From: Candidatus Gastranaerophilales bacterium
GTDB lineage: Bacteria; Cyanobacteriota; Vampirovibrionia; Gastranaerophilales; Gastranaerophilaceae
Direction: 5' to 3'
Assembly: GCA_944323735.1 (NCBI GenBank)
Contig: CALUTO010000011.1
Location: 1 to 64,000, forward strand
Length of the DNA stretch: 64,000 nucleotides
The translations under genes were made by a program, and so were the position numbers. Shown one piece after another: positions 59,076 to 64,000 of this stretch. The notes under the pieces were generated by a model that was given only the letters and a program-made list of their open reading frames with translations, made no database searches and was not told where the DNA came from. Every line of letters begins with the position of its first letter. Position 1 is the first letter of the stretch.

Positions 59076-60203
59076 CTACAAATTGAGCCCGTCAATGATT
59101 TCATCAACAACAGGAGAGTCATAGTCGTTTGTGTTTTGAATTTTGTCTAAATTTTCATGTATAAGCTCAAATGATTCGGAAAAATCTGGTGCTGCGTCAG
59201 ACGTGGCTGTTTCCATGGACTCAATCAAAACTCTGCAGGCTGCGTCTACCATAGTGTGAGAAGCATCAAGCATTTTTATTCCCGCATCATTTATCCGTTC
59301 TTTTCCGTTTTTATCTGCAATTTTATTAAGTTCGTTGAATGTATTAATTAATTCTCCGATTTTTTCGTCTGCTTCTTTCGTATTTAAAGACTTCATCAAG
59401 GAAAGTTCGCCAATTTGATTCATATATTTTTCATAGCCGGTTTCATATTCATCGCCGGTGATAACAGGCTCTCTTCTGTCAAAAGTTTCGGCTGCATTTT
59501 TTAGTCTGCGAAGAGCACTTCCTCTGACAGAGTTAGCAGCAGTACAGTTTATTTTTAAGTCCTTTTGTTTGTTTGAAACATCTGTCAAATATCCGTGTTT
59601 TTCATAATATGCGGGATTTTCTAGTTTTATATTGTCAATTTCTTTGTACAAATCCTGTATTCTCCGGACATAATCAGCATTCAGCAATCCGTCATTTGCT
59701 TTTGATATGTCGTTAAAATCCTCATCAAGATTGTTAAATTCACTGCTTTCAGTGCCGAATGCAGACAGGACTGTTTTTACAAATTCTGATGTTGTTTCGT
59801 AATTTTGTTTTGAGCGGTTTGCGTAATCATCTATTTTATCAGTATTTGCATAAACAGTTGAATCCAGTTTTTCAATAATAACAGGAGGTGTCATTTTGTA
59901 TGAATTTTCCCGCAAATGTTCAAGTGCCTGACCGAAGTCCATCACCTGACCCTGAGGATTTTTTTCAATATCATCGATGGGTGACTCCTCGCTGCAGCTC
60001 TGGGCTGAAAGACCTATTGCGAATGCGGCTATAGCAGATTTTATCCTGTTAATTAAGGATGACTTTGTGTGATATTCAGTTTTTGTATTATGAACAAATT
60101 CATCTCCTTTTGCACGCCTCTCAGTATGACTTTGCGCTGAATTATTAATATATTTATCAGTTTTATATAAATTAACTTTAGAACAGTCCATGCCTTTAAT
60201 CAC
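59076..60203 (-). CDS. Hypothetical protein with internal hydrophobic segment
   Basis: A 375-residue, acidic, helix-rich protein of unknown function. A 50-residue polar N-terminus (many Lys, Arg, Asn) precedes a single hydrophobic segment (SLINRIKSAIAAFAIGLSAQSC, about 49-70) ending at a Cys followed by Ser-Glu-Glu. This resembles a lipoprotein signal with a very long leader, but LSAQSC is not a standard lipobox. The rest (75-375) is helical with coiled-coil-like stretches. GTG 60203 is chosen with AAAGGTTGGG upstream; ATG 60191 is possible. It is single, not in an operon. Confidence 0.65.
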   Translation of the reverse strand: MIKGMDCSKVNLYKTDKYINNSAQSHTERRAKGDEFVHNTKTEYHTKSSLINRIKSAIAAFAIGLSAQSCSEESPIDDIEKNPQGQVMDFGQALEHLRENSYKMTPPVIIEKLDSTVYANTDKIDDYANRSKQNYETTSEFVKTVLSAFGTESSEFNNLDEDFNDISKANDGLLNADYVRRIQDLYKEIDNIKLENPAYYEKHGYLTDVSNKQKDLKINCTAANSVRGSALRRLKNAAETFDRREPVITGDEYETGYEKYMNQIGELSLMKSLNTKEADEKIGELINTFNELNKIADKNGKERINDAGIKMLDASHTMVDAACRVLIESMETATSDAAPDFSESFELIHENLDKIQNTNDYDSPVVDEIIDGLNL

Positions 60204-60578
60204 AGTTTCCCAACCTTTCTTGATAATATAATTTATTTAGTTAAAACAATTGAATAAAATTTTTTGCTAGTATTTTGTAAAAAAATGTAAACAGATTAAA
60301 ATTTGTAGAATTACAATTAACAATCCGGCTAAACTCTGCAAATCTTTACGGGAAGCGCAATGGGTAACCGGTCAGTCATAAATCGCCTGAATAATCATGC
60401 CGAAGTGTGAAGCGGGTATGTATACGGCAGGCAGGAAGAACCCGCCGGAGGCTTAAAAATTGTCATGCTGAAGCAATGATTGGTGCCAAATAGTTAACCT
60501 ATTCATATTTTTAACCAAAAACTATAAACTGATTAAAAAATTTATAGTATAATTTATGCATAGGCAAGGAAAGACAGC
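60204..60578. other. Intergenic region with repeat relic and nadK promoter
   Basis: No gene seen. At about 60430-60480 it holds AACCCGCCGGAGGCTT followed by TTGTCATGCTGAAGC, the same two elements that flank the repeat arrays near the flagellin. TATAAT at 60548-60553 lies 25 bases before nadK with a weak -35. Confidence 0.6.
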
Positions 60579-61379
60579 ATGATTTCATTCAAAAATACCG
60601 CCATTGTCTACAACAGAGATGTACCGGAATCATCTATTGTTGCCGGAAAGGCAGCAGAGCTTTTCAGTGCAAAACTTACCACACCTGACTCGCTCAGAGA
60701 TGATGCTGAGTTTGTTGTAACTGTCGGAGGGGACGGAACAATACTACGAGCTGCAAGATATTATGCAAAAAAAAATGTTCCTATTTTCGGTATTAATCTG
60801 GGCAGACTGGGGTTTCTTGCTCAGGCAAACCCTGATGAACTTGAATGGGCCGTCAAAAAATTGAAAAACGGAGAATACAAAATCCAGAATAGAATGATGT
60901 TATCTGCTTTTGACGGGAGAATTACCGCATTAAACGATATTGTAATAAAAGGCGACACATTTTCAAGAACCTCAAGGTTGTACCTTTCTATAAACGGAAA
61001 TCACGTATGCGACTATCTTGCAGACGGGCTTATTATCTCCACTCCGACAGGCTCCACTGCTTATACACTTTCTGCAGGCGGACCGGTTATTTCCCCCGGG
61101 CTGGAGGCAGTTGTTATTGTGCCTATCTGCCCGCACACGCTTACAGCGAGACCACTCGTCATTCCATCCGGTGAAGAGATTGAAGTCAGCTCCTGCGATA
61201 CTTGCAGCGGGTTAAAGCTTTCTGCTGACGGTCAAAACACAATAGATGTCGCTTCTAATGAAAAAATAATAATAAAAAAAAGCAATATACAGGCAAAACT
61301 TGTTGTTCTCAACAGAGAAAATAACGGTTTTTATGCTGTTTTGAGAGAGAAACTCCAATGGGGAGTGTCACCAAGGTAA
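60579..61379 (+). CDS. nadK: NAD kinase
   Basis: A 266-residue kinase making NADP from NAD. FVVTVGGDGTILRAARYY carries the GGDGT catalytic motif, followed by GINLGRLGFLAQ, then DGLIISTPTGSTAYTLSAGGP and PICPHTLTARP, all standard. AAGGAAAG precedes ATG. The recN start lies 5 bases after its stop, so the two genes form an operon, an arrangement also known in other bacteria. Confidence 0.96.
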   Translation: MISFKNTAIVYNRDVPESSIVAGKAAELFSAKLTTPDSLRDDAEFVVTVGGDGTILRAARYYAKKNVPIFGINLGRLGFLAQANPDELEWAVKKLKNGEYKIQNRMMLSAFDGRITALNDIVIKGDTFSRTSRLYLSINGNHVCDYLADGLIISTPTGSTAYTLSAGGPVISPGLEAVVIVPICPHTLTARPLVIPSGEEIEVSSCDTCSGLKLSADGQNTIDVASNEKIIIKKSNIQAKLVVLNRENNGFYAVLREKLQWGVSPR

Positions 61380-61384
61380 ACAAT

Positions 61385-63040
61385 ATGATAAAAACTCTTA
61401 ATATAAAAGATTTTATACTTATTGATGAACTCGAAGTTGTATTCGACAAAGGTTTTAATGTAATTACAGGTGAAACAGGTGCAGGGAAAAGTATAATCAT
61501 TCAGGCAATTGACATTGCTTTCGGCGCAAGAGCCTCTAAAGATTTAATTAAAACCGGAAAAAATCGTGCACTCATAGAACTAACCGTTTCCGTTGATGAA
61601 GATTTTTCCAGAAATCTGCCTGCAGATTTAGGGCTTGAAATCTTTGACAATGAAATTGTGTTTTCAAAAGAAATCACAGAAAACGGCTCACGCTCCAGAG
61701 TTAACGGAATGGTGGTTACGCAGGATATTATAAAAACGCTCAGAGAACTGCTTATCGATATCCATTCCCAGCATATGACATACACATATGTCCAGCCCAA
61801 ACACCACATAACACTTCTTGATAATTACGGAAAAGCAGAGCACAAAGAACTTTTAGCAGCATACAAACAGCTATTCTCTAAATACATGGAAATAACAGAA
61901 AAGCTTAACAGAGCAAAAGAAAAGATTGATGTATCAGAACAGCAAATAGAATTTTTGAAATTCCAGCTATCAGAAATAGAAAACGCACAAATACAAAACA
62001 AAAATGAAGATGAAGAGCTAAAAGAAGAGCTGAATGTTCTGGCAAACTCCGAAAAACTCAAAGAATACACATATTCGGCATACTGGGGATTGTATGGAGG
62101 CGAACAGGATATAATTTCAGCCCTGGGCAAAATAAAATCCGCCCTATCTAAAGCAGCAGAATATGACACGAAGCTGGCTGATTTTGAAGAAAATATCACA
62201 GGTGCACAGGAAACGCTTAGAGAAACTGCGATAGGACTTAGAGACTATTCTGAAGCAATGGAGCTGGATGAAGCAAGGTTGAACGAAGTTCAGGAACGCA
62301 TAGACCTCCTTGAAAAATTGAAAAGAAAATACGGAAGTACTCTCGAAGAAGTTCTATCTACCTATGAAAAGCTTTCTATTGAAATGAACGAAATTGATGC
62401 ATCAGCTGAAAATGTTGAAGAACTTGAACAGCAGAAAAAAGAAGCACTGCTTGCTCTAAAAGCCGGAGCCGAAGCTCTTTCAGGCTCAAGACTTGAAATT
62501 GCAAGAGAGCTTTCGCAGGTTATGACATCAGAATTAGAAAAGCTTGATATGCCTAAAGTACGTTTTTCTATTGACATATCTCCGTGTGATTTTAACTCCA
62601 ACGGTGCAGACAATGTAGAATTTTTAATATCTACAAACATATCGGAAGAGCCGAAGCCGCTTGCAAAAATTGCATCCGGAGGAGAAATTTCACGTGTAAT
62701 GCTCGCTATGAAAACGATTTTCGCAAACTCGGACAACATTAACACGGTTATTTTTGACGAAATTGATACAGGTATATCAGGAAAAACCTCGCAGGCTGTG
62801 GCAGAAGAAATTGCACGGCTTGCTGAAGCACGACAGATTATCGCTATCACTCACCAGCCCATAATCGCTGCAAAATCCGACCGACATTTTTATGTCGCAA
62901 AAAGCCAGAATGAAGCAACACAGGTTCATGTCTACATTCTGGATGAAGAAAATAAAATCAAAGCCATTGCGATGCTTGCAGCAGGAGATGTTACAGACGA
63001 TTCTGTTAAATTTGCCAAACAGCTTATCTACGGTTGTTGA
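61385..63040 (+). CDS. recN: DNA repair protein RecN
   Basis: A 551-residue SMC-like ATPase for double-strand break repair. Walker A is in NVITGETGAGKSIIIQAI, the coiled coil spans about 150-350, and the ABC signature and Walker B are IASGGEISRVMLAMKTIF and TVIFDEIDTGISGKT near 430-475. I start at ATG 61385, which has AAGG 9 bases upstream and matches the family start (MIKTLNIKDFILIDEL); the frame from 61358 overlaps nadK. Full length. Confidence 0.95.
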   Translation: MIKTLNIKDFILIDELEVVFDKGFNVITGETGAGKSIIIQAIDIAFGARASKDLIKTGKNRALIELTVSVDEDFSRNLPADLGLEIFDNEIVFSKEITENGSRSRVNGMVVTQDIIKTLRELLIDIHSQHMTYTYVQPKHHITLLDNYGKAEHKELLAAYKQLFSKYMEITEKLNRAKEKIDVSEQQIEFLKFQLSEIENAQIQNKNEDEELKEELNVLANSEKLKEYTYSAYWGLYGGEQDIISALGKIKSALSKAAEYDTKLADFEENITGAQETLRETAIGLRDYSEAMELDEARLNEVQERIDLLEKLKRKYGSTLEEVLSTYEKLSIEMNEIDASAENVEELEQQKKEALLALKAGAEALSGSRLEIARELSQVMTSELEKLDMPKVRFSIDISPCDFNSNGADNVEFLISTNISEEPKPLAKIASGGEISRVMLAMKTIFANSDNINTVIFDEIDTGISGKTSQAVAEEIARLAEARQIIAITHQPIIAAKSDRHFYVAKSQNEATQVHVYILDEENKIKAIAMLAAGDVTDDSVKFAKQLIYGC

Positions 63041-63156
63041 TTTTTATTTTACTGTTTAACAAATTTGCCTATAGTTAATATTTCTTTACATAAATGTAAA
63101 TTTTTTCAATACTCCGGTTTTTATATATTTAAGAAATAAAATTAGGAGTAGAGAGA

Positions 63157-63954
63157 ATGAGCTTAAATAATGTTAAATATGTACAAAATTACAACAATAC
63201 CGGCACTGCTAACAGTACCAACAATGTAAATAAATCTGTTAATACAAACCCTATACAAATTTTTTCAGGAAATACTCAGCAGATTGACGATTTTAATGAA
63301 AAATCAGTAGACACATTTGTCAAAACAAATAAAGTAAATCCTACTGTACAAAAAGCTATTGATACAAAATTAGATTCAAAAAATCTAAAAACATACAGTG
63401 ACATTGATAAAGCAGAAAAGACAACAGTAAATCTTTTCAGCGCAAACGCAACAGCTATTGAAAAAGAAAAAGCCTATACAGACTTTTCTAACGGCATTTT
63501 AAAAAGTTATGATGCAAATGATGACGGTGTTGTAACAGTTGAAGAATTCGCTCAAAAAGAAACAGATGACGGAATGAAGGCAGCTGAATTAACTGTTGAG
63601 GAATTCGGCGGTTATATTCCGGAAGAAGTAAAACTTGCAGTAGAACGTTCTGGAAATGTATTTGCACAAAATTTAGATATAAACAGAAACGGAAAAATCG
63701 ATACTGAAGAAATGAACTTCTTTAATAAAACGGCTGATGAAATGGATGGGGCAAAAGACGGACAGATTTCAGCACCTTATGAAAATGCTTTATTTAAAAG
63801 TGTAACAGGTCAAATTGTTTCAGATAAAGAGCTCAAAGCCGTTACACAAAAATACTTTGAAGGTCAGCAGCTGACTGATGAAGAACAAAAAATCTTTGAC
63901 AAAGGAATGCAGACAATAAACAAAAATATGCAGAATATGTCCGGAATAAAATAG
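63157..63954 (+). CDS. EF-hand calcium-binding protein
   Basis: A 265-residue polar protein without signal peptide. Two canonical EF-hand loops are visible: DANDDGVVTVEE (about 116-127) and DINRNGKIDTEE (about 173-184), both with D-x-[DN]-x-[DN]-G and the final Glu; a third loop, DGAKDGQIS, is incomplete. The N-terminus is Asn/Thr-rich and low in complexity. TTAGGAG precedes ATG. It probably binds Ca2+; role unknown. Like the LysM protein it shows no export signal. Confidence 0.8.
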   Translation: MSLNNVKYVQNYNNTGTANSTNNVNKSVNTNPIQIFSGNTQQIDDFNEKSVDTFVKTNKVNPTVQKAIDTKLDSKNLKTYSDIDKAEKTTVNLFSANATAIEKEKAYTDFSNGILKSYDANDDGVVTVEEFAQKETDDGMKAAELTVEEFGGYIPEEVKLAVERSGNVFAQNLDINRNGKIDTEEMNFFNKTADEMDGAKDGQISAPYENALFKSVTGQIVSDKELKAVTQKYFEGQQLTDEEQKIFDKGMQTINKNMQNMSGIK

Positions 63955-63956
63955 CT

Positions 63957-64000
63957 TTAGTCTATATCAACCGGCGGACGGAGAATTGCATCTATCGCAG
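63957..64000 (-). CDS. C-terminal end of a gene cut by the window
   Basis: Read on the minus strand the last 44 bases encode AIDAILRPPVDID and a TAA stop at 63957-63959, 2 bases from the convergent EF-hand gene. The Pro-Pro and Asp-rich ending looks like a real C-terminus, but the family cannot be named. Confidence 0.3.
   Translation of the reverse strand, partial: AIDAILRPPVDID

Overview
The window looks like chromosomal sequence from a diderm, AT-rich bacterium. The 5S rRNA end at the left edge aligns well with cyanobacterial 5S. The gene set includes a three-part archaeal-type glutamate synthase, a DciA-like DUF721 protein, PgpH-YbeY-DgkA, TolC/EmrAB, flagellin, and several large lineage-specific proteins without a known function. 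No photosynthesis gene is seen. My inference is a non-photosynthetic relative of Cyanobacteria (Vampirovibrionia/Melainabacteria, Gastranaerophilales-like). This placement is moderate confidence and rests on gene content only.

Layout. 1-610: 3' end of a 5S rRNA gene followed by two perfect-looking 246-bp tandem copies of a 5S-derived segment. 847-5948: three-gene glutamate synthase operon. 6035-9230: topA-aroE. 9315-16252: small genes, rpsT, mrnC, a 62-aa ribbon-helix-helix regulator, and three large paralogous membrane-associated proteins of unknown function. 16580-20421: corA and ileS. 20900-25618: a complete tripartite efflux divergon (marR-emrA-emrB facing tolC) with a palindromic operator in the shared promoter. 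25921-29403: a degenerate alpha/beta hydrolase, a degenerate HD-GYP protein, and an exported two-gene unit. 29411-42925: uvrC, a J-domain protein, a GH10-like exported glycosidase, rluB-bioD, dgkA-ybeY-pgpH, a B12-binding-type radical SAM protein and an AI-2E family transporter. 43170-49012: a giant flagellin locus lying between two inverted arrays of about 200-bp repeats. 49140-63954: hisS, a UvrD-type helicase, a ZorA/ZorB-like motor pair, a LysM protein, a second ribbon-helix-helix gene with a cytidylyltransferase and DUF721, pnp, a hypothetical, nadK-recN, and an EF-hand protein.

The most unusual locus is the flagellin. Two open frames (47658-48173 and 44350-47601, minus strand) are the N- and C-terminal parts of one 1274-residue flagellin. 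They are split only by a run of nine C; ten or seven C would restore one frame. The central domain holds flagellin-IN-like repeats, a GLUG-type beta-helix adhesin region and a 21-bp Gly-rich minisatellite. This looks like a phase-variable flagellin-adhesin, with the caveat that a homopolymer sequencing error gives the same picture. Two other candidates deserve attention: a stand-alone ZorAB-like proton motor (52436-54097) with no Zorya effector beside it, and a leader with alternative pairing arms (16279-16348) in front of one of the three paralogous unknown proteins.

Starts that I moved from the longest open frame, using ribosome binding sites and family starts: aroE, mrnC, both ribbon-helix-helix genes, 15008-16252, tolC (TTG), 25921-26685, the J-domain gene, bioD, pgpH, the AI-2E gene and recN.
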